IMG/VR virus record: IMGVR_UViG_3300040801_002329
Coordinates: 1-35,089 of that record
DNA length: 35,089 bases
Reading direction: 5' to 3' (one strand)
DNA from: a virus
Shown: in pieces, positions 1 to 6,864 of the stretch
How the letters are laid out: each line of letters starts with the position of its first letter
Position numbering within the stretch: position 1 is the stretch's first letter
Program-made: the position numbers and the translations under genes
The notes under the pieces: model-generated
What the model was told of the DNA's origin: nothing
What the model saw: the letters and a program-made list of their open reading frames with translations, nothing else
Databases searched by the model: none

Positions 1-12
1 ATTCTCATCCTC

Positions 13-339
13 ATGACTACGGACCCGACAACAACAGACATCCCAAAAAACCCCGCCATTCGGCGGGCGTGGATTTGCTACCAGCTGCGCATTCGCGGCC
101 TGAGCCTTCGCGGTCTGGCGCGACGCGAGGGTGTGTCGCAGCAGGCCATGAGCGCCGCAGCCCTGGGCGGTGGCTATTGCGCCCTCCAGGAGGTGCTGGC
201 CGGCGCATTGGGCGTGCGTCCCCACGACCTGTTCCCGGAATTGTACGACGCGACCGGGGCGCGCCTGGGGATCACGCGCAGTCCACAGCGTAGCAAACGC
301 GCCGCCGGCGGCAATGTCCAATCAGGGGAGGCCGCCTAG
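13..339 (+). CDS. ner: Ner-like DNA-binding regulator
   Basis: A 108-residue protein. Residues about 16-80 resemble the Ner/SfsB (Nlp) helix-turn-helix family of Mu-like phages: a basic helix, an LSLRGLARREGVS helix-turn-helix, then an 'AGALGVRPHDLFPELY' end that matches the family's 'ALGV.P.dlWP.RY' close. In Mu, Ner represses early and repressor promoters during lytic growth. The gene is first in the plus-strand early region, which is where ner lies in Mu; the main repressor is expected to the left, outside the window. The C-terminal 30 residues are basic and low in complexity. The ATG at 13 is the only good start visible, but upstream sequence is too short to judge the ribosome binding site. 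The family call is from motif recall, not from a search. Confidence 0.75.
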   Translation: MTTDPTTTDIPKNPAIRRAWICYQLRIRGLSLRGLARREGVSQQAMSAAALGGGYCALQEVLAGALGVRPHDLFPELYDATGARLGITRSPQRSKRAAGGNVQSGEAA

Positions 340-341
340 CC

Positions 342-557
342 ATGGGCGAGAACAAACCAAGCGACCTTTTTGAGCGACTGGCCGCTGCGCGCCACCAGCA
401 CTGCTTCTGTCTTGCGCAGGACTTGCGTGCCGACGACGCGGCGAAGCTGAGGGGTGTCATTGAGGGCGCCATTCAGGAGGGAGCCTCGTTTGAGCAAGTA
501 GCTCGCCGAGCAAGAGCCGCAATACGAGTTCGTCCGACGTCTGATCGGGAACGGTAA
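342..557 (+). CDS. Small hypothetical early protein
   Basis: A 71-residue reading frame starting two bases after the ner stop, behind a GGGGAGG that lies rather far (about 12 bases) from the ATG. Predicted helical, with 'LRADDAAKLRGVIEGAIQEG' and an Arg-rich end. No family recognised. Its 3' end overlaps the minus-strand gene at 457-816 by about 100 bases, so one of the two may be shorter or not translated. Its spacing from ner suggests co-transcription with it. Confidence 0.5.
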   Translation: MGENKPSDLFERLAAARHQHCFCLAQDLRADDAAKLRGVIEGAIQEGASFEQVARRARAAIRVRPTSDRER

Positions 558-816
558 CCAAGGGGGCGGAGGGCTGCGTCATGCAGGCACCGATGGCAAA
601 TATCAAGCGGGCTCGCAGCATCACGATCATGGCCGACGAGACCGGGGACAGGTCCCTGTCTGGGTCGTCGGCGAGCTGCATGCAAAGCTTGTCCGCGTCG
701 GGCTCCAGCGAAAAATCCAACCTCGTTCCCTTGGGATTGTCCGCGCGGAGGCGGGTGTCCCCGTATTTCGTCAACATTTCCGCCGCCTCTTCGTGCGTCA
801 CCGTGCGGGCCGCCAT
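457..816 (-). CDS. Small hypothetical protein, minus strand
   Basis: A 119-residue protein beginning MAARTVTHEEAAEML. I chose the ATG at 816 rather than the upstream one at 891 because GGAG lies about 7 bases before it on the minus strand. Predicted helical with a short hydrophobic stretch (SSAMIVMLRARLIFAIGA). No family recognised. Its upstream region carries a 22-bp motif at 836-857 that recurs, with two differences, upstream of the minus-strand gene at 1517-1816, suggesting shared control. The 3' end overlaps the plus-strand gene at 342-557. Confidence 0.6.
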   Translation of the reverse strand: MAARTVTHEEAAEMLTKYGDTRLRADNPKGTRLDFSLEPDADKLCMQLADDPDRDLSPVSSAMIVMLRARLIFAIGACMTQPSAPLVTVPDQTSDELVLRLLLGELLAQTRLPPEWRPQ

Positions 817-835
817 GCCGTTTCTCCGCTCTTCT

Positions 836-857
836 GGTTGTTGTGGCAACAGCATAG
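836..857 (-). promoter_or_regulatory. Putative shared operator/promoter motif, copy 1
   Basis: The 22 bases starting GGTTGTTGTGGCAAC and ending AGCATAG match 20 of 22 bases at 1836-1857. The core (GTTG, then six bases, then CAAC) is a dyad. On the minus strand it reads CTATGCTGTTGCC, containing a TATGCT that could be a -10 box; no convincing -35 box is seen. It lies 20 bases upstream of the minus-strand ATG at 816, the same distance as in copy 2. Confidence 0.5.
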
Positions 858-902
858 CAGCCGGAACGCTTCCGCCGACATCCTGTTTCAAGGAGATCGC
901 TT

Positions 903-1115
903 ATGATCGATCGTTCCGCTTCCGAGGGCATTCCGAGCCCGACCGCCGAGCAGGTCAGCTACGCCTACGCCCTTCGTCGCCAGTATCGCGCCGATGCCCT
1001 GGCGCGGTACTTGGCTCAGTCTGGCGGTGCTTCTGCAATCGGAGAACCAGATCCCGAAGAACCGAACCCGCAATCTCGTTCCTCGGGGTCGGTGGAAGGT
1101 CGTCGGCGATCTTGA
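903..1115 (+). CDS. Small hypothetical protein
   Basis: A 70-residue frame with AAGGAG about 8 bases before the ATG. The N-terminal half (for example EQVSYAYALRRQYRADALARYLAQ) looks like a real helical protein. The C-terminal 30 residues are low-complexity Pro/Ser/Arg and lie opposite the coding part of the minus-strand gene at 955-1272, so the true gene may end earlier or be frameshifted. No family recognised. Confidence 0.45.
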   Translation: MIDRSASEGIPSPTAEQVSYAYALRRQYRADALARYLAQSGGASAIGEPDPEEPNPQSRSSGSVEGRRRS

Positions 1116-1272
1116 TGAGCAGGTCGGCCAGGACGTCGCTGTGCCCCCGCAAGGCCGTATCCGTGGCCAGGATGTCCCATGTCACGGCCAAATTCAGCGC
1201 CATGACCTGTGCTTCAAGGCGCCAGAGATCCTCCCTCACCTCGTCTATATCGCAGCTTTTCTTGCTGTGCAT
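955..1272 (-). CDS. Small hypothetical protein, minus strand
   Basis: A 105-residue protein starting MHSKKSCDIDEVREDL. The ATG at 1272 is preferred over the one at 1287 because AGGAAGG lies just upstream on the minus strand. Predicted helical to about residue 83 (LRDLVLRLQKH), then a basic low-complexity tail. No family recognised. Only 26 bases separate this start from the divergent plus-strand GTG at 1299, so the two ribosome binding sites lie back to back. The 3' end runs into the plus-strand gene at 903-1115. Confidence 0.5.
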   Translation of the reverse strand: MHSKKSCDIDEVREDLWRLEAQVMALNLAVTWDILATDTALRGHSDVLADLLIKIADDLPPTPRNEIAGSVLRDLVLRLQKHRQTEPSTAPGHRRDTGDEGRRRS

Positions 1273-1298
1273 TTTCCTTCCTTTCAAGGAGAGCAGTC

Positions 1299-1421
1299 GT
1301 GACCGATGGCACTCGAAACCTTCACCTGCTGCGCGCCATGATCGAACAGGCGCTCGAGCAGGGCGTCACCCTCGCCGATTTCCGGGAAGCTCTGAGGCTT
1401 TTGAAGGTGGACGTAATCTGA
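1299..1421 (+). CDS. 40-residue hypothetical peptide, GTG start
   Basis: AAGGAG lies 7 bases before a GTG. The product reads VTDGTRNLHLLRAMIEQALEQ..., ending LRLLKVDVI, and is probably a helical pair. Just as it ends, a second open frame, shifted by -1, runs on to 1582 with a plausible protein sequence but no standard start codon. This could be a two-part gene joined by frameshifting, a sequencing or evolutionary frameshift, or a non-AUG start. No family recognised. Confidence 0.45.
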   Translation: MTDGTRNLHLLRAMIEQALEQGVTLADFREALRLLKVDVI

Positions 1422-1582
1422 TTGAGCGGCGTCTGATCGACCATCTGGCACGCGCTGAACGCGAGGCGCGGGATCGTGCTCGCACACTGTCGCCGCTGAC
1501 CGAAGAGCAGGCGCTCCTAGTTCTGGGGCCGGCCGCTGTCGAGGCCGCAAAGATGGCGAAGGAGCAGCGCCATGCGCGATAG
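1407..1582 (+). CDS. Probable C-terminal part of a frameshifted small protein
   Basis: In the -1 frame relative to the 1299-1421 gene there is a sensible basic helical sequence (LIERRLIDHLARAEREARDR, then LSPLTEEQALLVLGPAAVEA) that ends at 1582. The frame is open well to the left, but further left it is antisense to the minus-strand genes and looks like a shadow. No ATG, GTG or TTG with a ribosome binding site is visible near 1400. The start given is only the approximate left limit of the plausible sequence. Function unknown. Confidence 0.35.
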
Positions 1583-1816
1583 CTGCCCTGCCGTCTCCGA
1601 CCTGCCCTCAGCGCGCCGATCAAGCTCGGTCGCCTGGGCCTCCAGCCTTGAGATCAGGTGGACAATGCGCTCGTCGGAGAGTGCCCCCGCCTCCTTCAGT
1701 TCCATGAGCACCTGCGTCAAGGCGGCGTGCATCGCGCTGACCGCGCCCTCGATCACGGGCGCGGCGTATGTCCGAACCTTGGCCTCCAGGATCCGCTCAA
1801 ACTCGTCCTGCGACAT
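1517..1816 (-). CDS. Small hypothetical protein, minus strand
   Basis: A 99-residue helical protein starting MSQDEFERILEAKVRTYAAP, with GGAAAGGGGG about 6 bases before its ATG on the minus strand. Residues 20-75 have a strong heptad-like pattern (MELKEAGALSDERIVHLISR), suggesting a coiled coil or helical dimer. No family recognised. It lies behind copy 2 of the shared 22-bp motif. The 3' end overlaps the plus-strand frame ending at 1582 by 66 bases. Confidence 0.6.
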   Translation of the reverse strand: MSQDEFERILEAKVRTYAAPVIEGAVSAMHAALTQVLMELKEAGALSDERIVHLISRLEAQATELDRRAEGRSETAGQLSRMALLLRHLCGLDSGRPQN

Positions 1817-1835
1817 CCGGCACCCCCTTTCCGTT

Positions 1836-1857
1836 GGTTGTCATGGCAACAGCATAG
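1836..1857 (-). promoter_or_regulatory. Putative shared operator/promoter motif, copy 2
   Basis: GGTTGTCATGGCAAC followed by AGCATAG, the second copy of the motif at 836-857 (20 of 22 identical). Here the dyad is clearer: GTTG(T)CATGGCAAC is nearly self-complementary. It lies 20 bases upstream of the minus-strand ATG at 1816. It also lies about 38 bases upstream of the divergent plus-strand gene at 1895, so it could control both directions. Confidence 0.5.
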
Positions 1858-1894
1858 GGGATGCGCGGGCGGCCGTCACGGGGAGGGCCGCGTG

Positions 1895-2338
1895 ATGGTG
1901 CGCCGCACGAACGATCCGCGCCAGTTGGACCTGGACGATTACTACGTGGTGCCCAAGGCGCCCGAGCCAGCGCCGGGCAGTCTGGCCTTCGCGCCTGAAC
2001 TGTGCGCGGTGCTGAGCAAGGCCCTGAAGGACACGCCCCTGTCGCGGGCCGAGGTGGCAGCGGTGATGAGCGACCTGACGGGCGAGGTCATCACCGAACC
2101 GATGTTGAACGCCTGGACATCGAAGAGCCACGACCGCCACCGGTTCCCGTTCGAATATGCGGCGGCGTTCGAAGAGGCGACGGACAGCGCCGAGTTGCAG
2201 CAGTTGCTGGCCACGAAGCGCGGCAGTCTTGTGCTGATGGGCCAGCAGGCCCGCGATGCGCGCCTGGGGCTGGTGCGTCGCAAGATGGCCGCCCTGCGGA
2301 CCGAGGAAAAAGCCCTGATGCGGGAGCTCGACGAATGA
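1895..2338 (+). CDS. Hypothetical protein upstream of the transposase
   Basis: A 147-residue protein (MVRRTNDPRQLDLDDYYVVP...). A GTG lies directly before the ATG and could be used instead; GGGAGGG lies 7-9 bases upstream. Residues 30-100 (LCAVLSKALKDTPLSRAEVA, TGEVITEPMLNAWTSKSHD) resemble a helix-turn-helix, and the C-terminus is charged (RRKMAALRTEEKALMRELDE). Its stop overlaps the transposase start in an ATGA, so the two are translationally coupled. Genes of this kind precede MuA in several alphaproteobacterial Mu-like prophages as far as I recall; the role is unknown, with DNA binding as a guess. Confidence 0.8.
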   Translation: MVRRTNDPRQLDLDDYYVVPKAPEPAPGSLAFAPELCAVLSKALKDTPLSRAEVAAVMSDLTGEVITEPMLNAWTSKSHDRHRFPFEYAAAFEEATDSAELQQLLATKRGSLVLMGQQARDARLGLVRRKMAALRTEEKALMRELDE

Positions 2339-4311
2339 GCGCCGCCGAGCCCATCACCCTGGACGTGATCGCGGAAGCCACTGGCCGTAGCAAGTCTGCG
2401 ATCTCGCGACGCGCCTCCGCCGAGGCATGGGCGTTTGAGGTGCAGGCGGTACGTGGCGGCCGGGCGAAGGTGTTCGACGCCACCACCCTGCCGGCCCCGA
2501 TCCAGGCGGCCCTGGCGCGCCAGCAGGCCCGCGCCCTGGCGCCGCCGCCCGCGCCGACCGGCCCCGCCGCCGCCATGCCGGGCGACCTGGCGGACTGGCA
2601 ACGGCAGTGTGCCGATGCCCGCGCGGCCATCGTGCAGCATGTGCGCGGGCTGGCATCCGTGTACGGCCAGAACCGCGCCGTGGCGGCGGTGGTCGAGGCG
2701 GCGCGCGACGGCACGTTGCCGCCGGCGGTGGCTGCCCTGGTGCCGCTGGCCAATGCGCGGCGCACGGAAGACCGCACCCTGGCGGTGCGCACCGTCAAAC
2801 GGTGGTGCGCGGACTACAAGCGCGATGGGTGGATGGGGCTGGCGCCCGCCTCCCCGCGCCGGAATGCCCCGCCGCCGCCGTGGGCGGATGCGCTGCTGGC
2901 CGAATATCGCCGGCCGACCAAGCCCAGTCTGGCGGCGGCCCTGGAGCGATTGCCCGCGCGCCTGCCGGATGGCGTGGCAATGCCGTCCTATACCCAGGCG
3001 CACCGGTTCCTGCAATCCCTGCCGCCCGTCGAGCGCGAGCGCGGGCGGCGCGGGCCGAACGAGCTGCTGGCCCTGCAGGGCTTCAAACGGCGCGGGACAG
3101 ACGGGCTGGTGCCGCTGGCCATTGCCACGTCGGACGGGCACACGCTGAAGGCCCTGGTGCAGCATCCCATCCATGGCCGCCCGTTCGCGCCCGAGCTGTG
3201 CACGGTGATGGACGTGGTGACGCGCTACGTCTTCGGCTGGTCGGCCGGGCTGGCGGAAAGCCGCTGGGTGGTCATGGATGCGATCCGCCACGGCGTGTCG
3301 CGCCTGGGCATGATCGGCCTGCTGTTCACGGACAACGGCTCCGGCTTCGTGAATGAGACGCTGAACGATGCCGAGGTGCAGGGTCTGCTGGCGCGGTGCG
3401 GCATCACGCACACCACGTCGATCCCCGGCCGCGCGCAGTCGCGCGGCAAGATCGAGCGGCTGCAGGGCAGCCTGTGGAAGCGCGCCGCGCGTGACCTGGT
3501 CACCTACCGGGGGCGGGACATGGACCCCGAAGCCCGCAAGCGGGTGGACAAGGTTCTGAAGCGCGACATGCGCGAGGCCGGCAGCAGCAAGTATCTGATG
3601 TCCTGGACGGAGTTCCTGCGATGGGCGCAGGACGTCGTCGATGACTACAACGCCCGCCCGCACAGCGCCCTGCCGCGCATCCGGGATGCCGAAAGCGGCA
3701 AGCAGCGGCACATGAGCCCGGCGGAAGCCCTGGCTGCGTGGCGGGAAGACGGATGGGCGCCGGAGACCCTGCCGGCGCCGGTTCTGGAAGACCTGTTCCG
3801 GCCCTATGAACTGCGCGTGGTGCAGCGCGGCGAAGTGAAGCTGCCCTGGGGGCGGTACTACGACGCGGCGTTGGTCGCGCACTCGGGTCAGAAGGTGCGC
3901 GTGGGCTACGACATCCATGACGGCGAGCGCGTGTGGTGCCGTGAAGTGGAAAGCGGTCGTCTGATCTGCATCGCCAAGCGCGACGGCAATGTCGTGCCCG
4001 AACAGCCCCGGTCCCTGTCCGAATATGCGATGGCGAACCGCGCCAAGCGGCGCCTGGCGCTGCTGGATCAGCACCGGGCCGAGGCGGAGGCCGAACTGGG
4101 GCCGCCGACGCTGGATGCCGAGCCGGACGCCGACGACCGGCTGCCCCTGATCACATCGATCCCGACCGCCCTGCCTCGACCGGGCGCGCCAGAGGCACAC
4201 CCGGCGGCGGAAACCGGGCTTGCGGCGGATGACGCCGACGATGACGAGGCGATGTGGGATGCGCTGGGCCAGATCGGCGCGGCCGTCATGGCCCAGCGCA
4301 AGTACGAGTGA
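2335..4311 (+). CDS. A: MuA-type DDE transposase
   Basis: A 658-residue protein, close to MuA (663). It joins phage ends to target DNA for integration and replicative transposition. The N-terminus (EPITLDVIAEATGRSKSAIS) is the winged-helix Mu DNA-binding domain; residues about 85-200 hold the second helix-turn-helix region. The integrase core is clear, with acidic residues D267 (IATSDGHTL), D333 (LFTDNGSGF) and E374 (SRGKIERLQG) in the spacing expected of DDE enzymes. After it come the Mu-transposase C-terminal beta-barrel and a charged, Pro-rich tail expected to contact MuB. The start overlaps the previous stop (ATGA), and all catalytic residues are present, so it should be active. Confidence 0.96.
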   Translation: MSAAEPITLDVIAEATGRSKSAISRRASAEAWAFEVQAVRGGRAKVFDATTLPAPIQAALARQQARALAPPPAPTGPAAAMPGDLADWQRQCADARAAIVQHVRGLASVYGQNRAVAAVVEAARDGTLPPAVAALVPLANARRTEDRTLAVRTVKRWCADYKRDGWMGLAPASPRRNAPPPPWADALLAEYRRPTKPSLAAALERLPARLPDGVAMPSYTQAHRFLQSLPPVERERGRRGPNELLALQGFKRRGTDGLVPLAIATSDGHTLKALVQHPIHGRPFAPELCTVMDVVTRYVFGWSAGLAESRWVVMDAIRHGVSRLGMIGLLFTDNGSGFVNETLNDAEVQGLLARCGITHTTSIPGRAQSRGKIERLQGSLWKRAARDLVTYRGRDMDPEARKRVDKVLKRDMREAGSSKYLMSWTEFLRWAQDVVDDYNARPHSALPRIRDAESGKQRHMSPAEALAAWREDGWAPETLPAPVLEDLFRPYELRVVQRGEVKLPWGRYYDAALVAHSGQKVRVGYDIHDGERVWCREVESGRLICIAKRDGNVVPEQPRSLSEYAMANRAKRRLALLDQHRAEAEAELGPPTLDAEPDADDRLPLITSIPTALPRPGAPEAHPAAETGLAADDADDDEAMWDALGQIGAAVMAQRKYE

Positions 4312-4342
4312 CCACCCGAGCGACCAAACAAGGATGATCAAC

Positions 4343-5341
4343 ATGGACGGTATCATGACGATGGATGGAAAGGAACAGACCAGCGTGCTGGCGAGCCCGG
4401 TGGGCGACCGGGTGCTGAAGAGCTCCAGCCCGATGCTGGTGGAGCGTGTGGCGGCCGTGATGAAGGCCGAAGGGATGAGCCAATCGGCGGCCGCCAAGCA
4501 GATCGGCGTCAGCGGATCGACCCTGTCGCAGTGGCTGGCGGACAGCTATCCGGGCGACGTCGCCGCGACCGAAGCGAAGATCAAGACGTGGCTGGAAGCC
4601 TGCGCGGAACGTTCTGCCGCCGCGTCGATCCTGCCGGCGAAGCCGAGGTGGTTTGCGAGCCCGACGGCCAAGCGGATCGTCTCGACGCTGCAGTATGCCC
4701 AGATGATGGGCGACCTGGTGGTGATCTACGGCGGCGCCGGCCTGGGCAAGACCACGACCATCCAGCACTACCGGGCCAGCAACCCGAGTGTCTGGATCGC
4801 CACCATGGCGCCCGACACCGAGGGGGTGGTGTCGTGCCTGGAAGAGGTCGCCGAGGCGGTCGGCATCCGCGAGCCGGCCGGGGGCGCCCGCAAAGTGGCG
4901 CGCCAGATCCGGCGGCGCATTGAGGGCACGCGCGGCCTGCTGGTGATTGATGAGGCCCAGCACCTGAGCCTGAAGGCACTGGAGGAGCTGCGCACCATCC
5001 AGGATGCCGCCGGCGTCGGCATGGCGCTGTGCGGCAACGAGGTGGTCTACAACCGCCTGACCGGCGGCACCCGCTCCGCCGCGTTTTCCCAGTTGTTTTC
5101 CCGGATTGGTCTGCCGCTCCCGTTGGGACGGCCGACGGCGGGCGACGTGCGCGCGATGGCCGATGCCTGGGGCATCGCTGGGGCCGAGGAAATGGCTCTG
5201 TTGGAGGCCGTGGCGAGCAAGCCTGGCGCCCTGCGCATGGTCACCAAGGTGCTGGCGCTGGCCAGCGTGGTGGCGAACGGAGACCCGGTCGGCCTGCACC
5301 ACCTGCAGCAGGCCCGGCGCAATCTCGGACATCAGGAGTGA
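4343..5341 (+). CDS. B: MuB-type transposition ATPase
   Basis: A 332-residue AAA+ protein that picks target DNA and activates the transposase. The N-terminus has a helix-turn-helix (MSQSAAAKQIGVSGSTLSQW), as in MuB. Walker A is GGAGLGKTT at residues 130-138 and Walker B is LLVIDEAQ with D203/E204. The C-terminal domain follows (VASKPGALRMVTKVL). I chose the ATG at 4343 because AAGGA lies 8 bases upstream; three further in-frame Met codons lie within the first ten residues. It sits 31 bases after the transposase, the usual A-B pair. Confidence 0.94.
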   Translation: MDGIMTMDGKEQTSVLASPVGDRVLKSSSPMLVERVAAVMKAEGMSQSAAAKQIGVSGSTLSQWLADSYPGDVAATEAKIKTWLEACAERSAAASILPAKPRWFASPTAKRIVSTLQYAQMMGDLVVIYGGAGLGKTTTIQHYRASNPSVWIATMAPDTEGVVSCLEEVAEAVGIREPAGGARKVARQIRRRIEGTRGLLVIDEAQHLSLKALEELRTIQDAAGVGMALCGNEVVYNRLTGGTRSAAFSQLFSRIGLPLPLGRPTAGDVRAMADAWGIAGAEEMALLEAVASKPGALRMVTKVLALASVVANGDPVGLHHLQQARRNLGHQE

Positions 5342-5346
5342 CGGCC

Positions 5347-5592
5347 ATGGTTTCTGAGGACCTGCACAACCTGGCGAAGGCCCTGCGGGGCAGCTTGCGG
5401 CGCGGCACGCTGACGGCCGACCGCGTGGAATGGGCGACCGAGATCCTGGACGTCTGCGCCGACCAGGTCGCGACCCTTGAGGCGTCGTCCCGTCCTGTTG
5501 CGGTCCGCGCGGACCTGCCGGCGGGGGTCGCTGACCTGGAGGTCTTTCGCGCGGCCCGGCGGGCCGGCTCCATCGGCCCTGGCGCGGCGTGA
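5347..5592 (+). CDS. Small hypothetical early protein
   Basis: An 81-residue protein (MVSEDLHNLAKALRGSLRRG...) with AGGAG about 8 bases upstream, overlapping the MuB stop region. Mostly helical (TADRVEWATEILDVCADQVA). No family recognised. It opens a run of very tightly packed early genes in the same direction. Confidence 0.7.
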   Translation: MVSEDLHNLAKALRGSLRRGTLTADRVEWATEILDVCADQVATLEASSRPVAVRADLPAGVADLEVFRAARRAGSIGPGAA

Positions 5593-5600
5593 GGTCCCCC

Positions 5601-5762
5601 ATGAATTGCCCCGACTGCGGCGAGCCGATCAAGGGCGCTCCCGGCGTTTGTCCCCGGTGCCGCTGCCCGTTGCCAGCCCCCACCCCACGAGGAGATGAGG
5701 CCCATGTTGAGCCAGAAACTGACCAATCTTCGCAATCACTGGCACGGCGTCCTGTCCGGTGA
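5601..5762 (+). CDS. Small zinc-ribbon-like protein
   Basis: A 53-residue frame whose first 22 residues hold a Cys4-type zinc knuckle: C3-x2-C6 and C17-x2-C20, plus C22 (MNCPDCGEPI...VCPRCRC). The remainder is polar and overlaps the next gene. GAGGTCCCCC precedes the ATG, a weak ribosome binding site. Metal binding is inferred from the cysteine spacing; function unknown. The overlap with 5704-6045 is about 59 bases, so the protein may be short-lived or a by-product. Confidence 0.5.
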   Translation: MNCPDCGEPIKGAPGVCPRCRCPLPAPTPRGDEAHVEPETDQSSQSLARRPVR

Positions 5763-6045
5763 TGTCCCGTCGCGCGGCCTCGTCGGCGTGACCGACCTGG
5801 TGCGTAACCTGGACGCCTGCATTGAAGACGCCAAGGCGCTGGAGGCGGGTGTGGTGCCCGAGACGGCCGATCTGCAGCCGCGCCGCGAGATGCCCCTGGA
5901 CCGCACCAACGCCGAACAGGCCGTGCTGCGGTATCTACGCGCCATGGCCCCGGAGGAGCGCGCGCGGGCCGAGGCTGTCATGGAGGCCATGGCCTTGGCG
6001 TGCGGAGATCATTTGCCGGCCGATACTCGGGAGGTGGCGGCATGA
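5704..6045 (+). CDS. Hypothetical early protein
   Basis: A 113-residue protein (MLSQKLTNLRNHWHGVLSGD...). The ATG at 5704 is better spaced from AGGAG (9 bases) than the in-frame ATG at 5695, which directly abuts it. It has two helical segments, GLVGVTDLVRNLDACIEDAK and NAEQAVLRYLRAMAPEERAR. No family recognised. Its stop overlaps the next start. Confidence 0.75.
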   Translation: MLSQKLTNLRNHWHGVLSGDVPSRGLVGVTDLVRNLDACIEDAKALEAGVVPETADLQPRREMPLDRTNAEQAVLRYLRAMAPEERARAEAVMEAMALACGDHLPADTREVAA

Positions 6046-6338
6046 TTGCTCCAATTCCAGAGTTTACGGTGGATGGTGGATTGGTGGGCACCGTCGGTGT
6101 TGCCGCTGCCAGCCCCTCGCACCTGGTGCTGGTGGCGCTGGATGCGAACGGAGCGTGCCATGTTGCCGATCAGACGGCGGCCGGCGCCGTGCATCACCGA
6201 CTGGGCCCCATCACAGAGGATGCGGCCATGGATGCCGTGCGGCGCATCCTGACGGGGCGGGATAAGTCCGTCACCGGCGATGGCCTGGCGGCCGCCGCGA
6301 CCCTGCTGGCGCTGAAGGCGCGGGACGGTGCGTCATGA
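6042..6338 (+). CDS. Hypothetical early protein
   Basis: A 98-residue protein starting MIAPIPEFTVDGGLVGTVGV, with starts and stops overlapping both neighbours (ATGA at each end). The beta-rich first half (HLVLVALDANGACHVADQTA) is followed by helices (EDAAMDAVRRILTG, GLAAAATLLALKARDG). No family recognised. Translational coupling with the neighbours suggests shared early expression. Confidence 0.75.
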   Translation: MIAPIPEFTVDGGLVGTVGVAAASPSHLVLVALDANGACHVADQTAAGAVHHRLGPITEDAAMDAVRRILTGRDKSVTGDGLAAAATLLALKARDGAS

Positions 6339-6643
6339 CCGACAGCAAGCCGAGTGTCAGCGAGATCATCGCGTGCGTGGCCGAGCGGTTCGGTGCGCCT
6401 GTGGACGAGATCCTGTCCGACCGCAAGGAAAGGCGGATCGCCCGTGTTCGGCAGGCGGCGATGGCGTTGGCCCATGAACTCACCTGGCAGAGCTACCCGG
6501 CCATCGGCCGCGCGTTTCGCCGTGACCATACCACCGTGATGTACGCGGTGCGCCGCGCACGGGCGCTGGCTGAGCATGATCTGGATTTCGCGGCCCGTCT
6601 TGCCGCGTGCCGCGAGGCGCTGGCGCCGGGCGGTGCCCCATGA
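6335..6643 (+). CDS. Stand-alone DnaA domain IV-like protein
   Basis: A 102-residue protein that matches the C-terminal DNA-binding domain of the replication initiator DnaA. Residues 33-50 (RRIARVRQAAMALAHELT) correspond to the basic loop and first helix. Residues 58-68 (GRAFRRDHTTV) match the DnaA signature in which 'DHTTV' contacts the DnaA box. There is no ATPase domain, so it cannot be a full initiator. It may bind DnaA-box-like sites on phage or host DNA, compete with host DnaA or mark replication sites; these are inferences. It overlaps both neighbours by 4 bases. Confidence 0.85.
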   Translation: MTDSKPSVSEIIACVAERFGAPVDEILSDRKERRIARVRQAAMALAHELTWQSYPAIGRAFRRDHTTVMYAVRRARALAEHDLDFAARLAACREALAPGGAP

Positions 6644-6864
6644 GCCGACGTCGCCGTGGACTGACCTTCGCCCACGCCCCAGGCGGAGGCCCGCCGGACG
6701 AGAGTTGTCGGCGCTGCAAGTTCTTCGTCCCTGGGGATCGAGGACACGGCGCCTGCCGAAAGGCGGCTGAGATGGCCCGGTGCCGCATCGAAGATCTGGA
6801 GCCATTGCACCCGCACACCAGGGCGTGCCGGCACTGGCTGGCCGTCGAGGACGGCGGCCCATGA
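6640..6864 (+). CDS. Small Cys-rich protein
   Basis: A 74-residue protein with the pattern C-x2-C-K-F-F (SCRRCKFFVPGDRGHGACRK) followed by ARCRIED and RACRHW. The five spaced cysteines with basic and aromatic neighbours suggest a metal-binding mini-domain; similar 'C..CkfF..' proteins occur in phage early regions. Starts with ATGA coupling to the previous gene and ends with the same coupling to the next. Function unknown. Confidence 0.7.
   Translation: MSRRRRGLTFAHAPGGGPPDESCRRCKFFVPGDRGHGACRKAAEMARCRIEDLEPLHPHTRACRHWLAVEDGGP

Noticed and set aside
581-1582. A single 333-residue plus-strand protein
   Set aside because: Most of it is antisense to two minus-strand genes with good ribosome binding sites; only the last 55-60 residues look like real protein.
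1942-4497. An 851-codon open frame on the minus strand
   Set aside because: It is antisense to the whole MuA-type transposase. Its Arg/His/Gly-rich text has no recognisable domain and results from high GC and codon bias.
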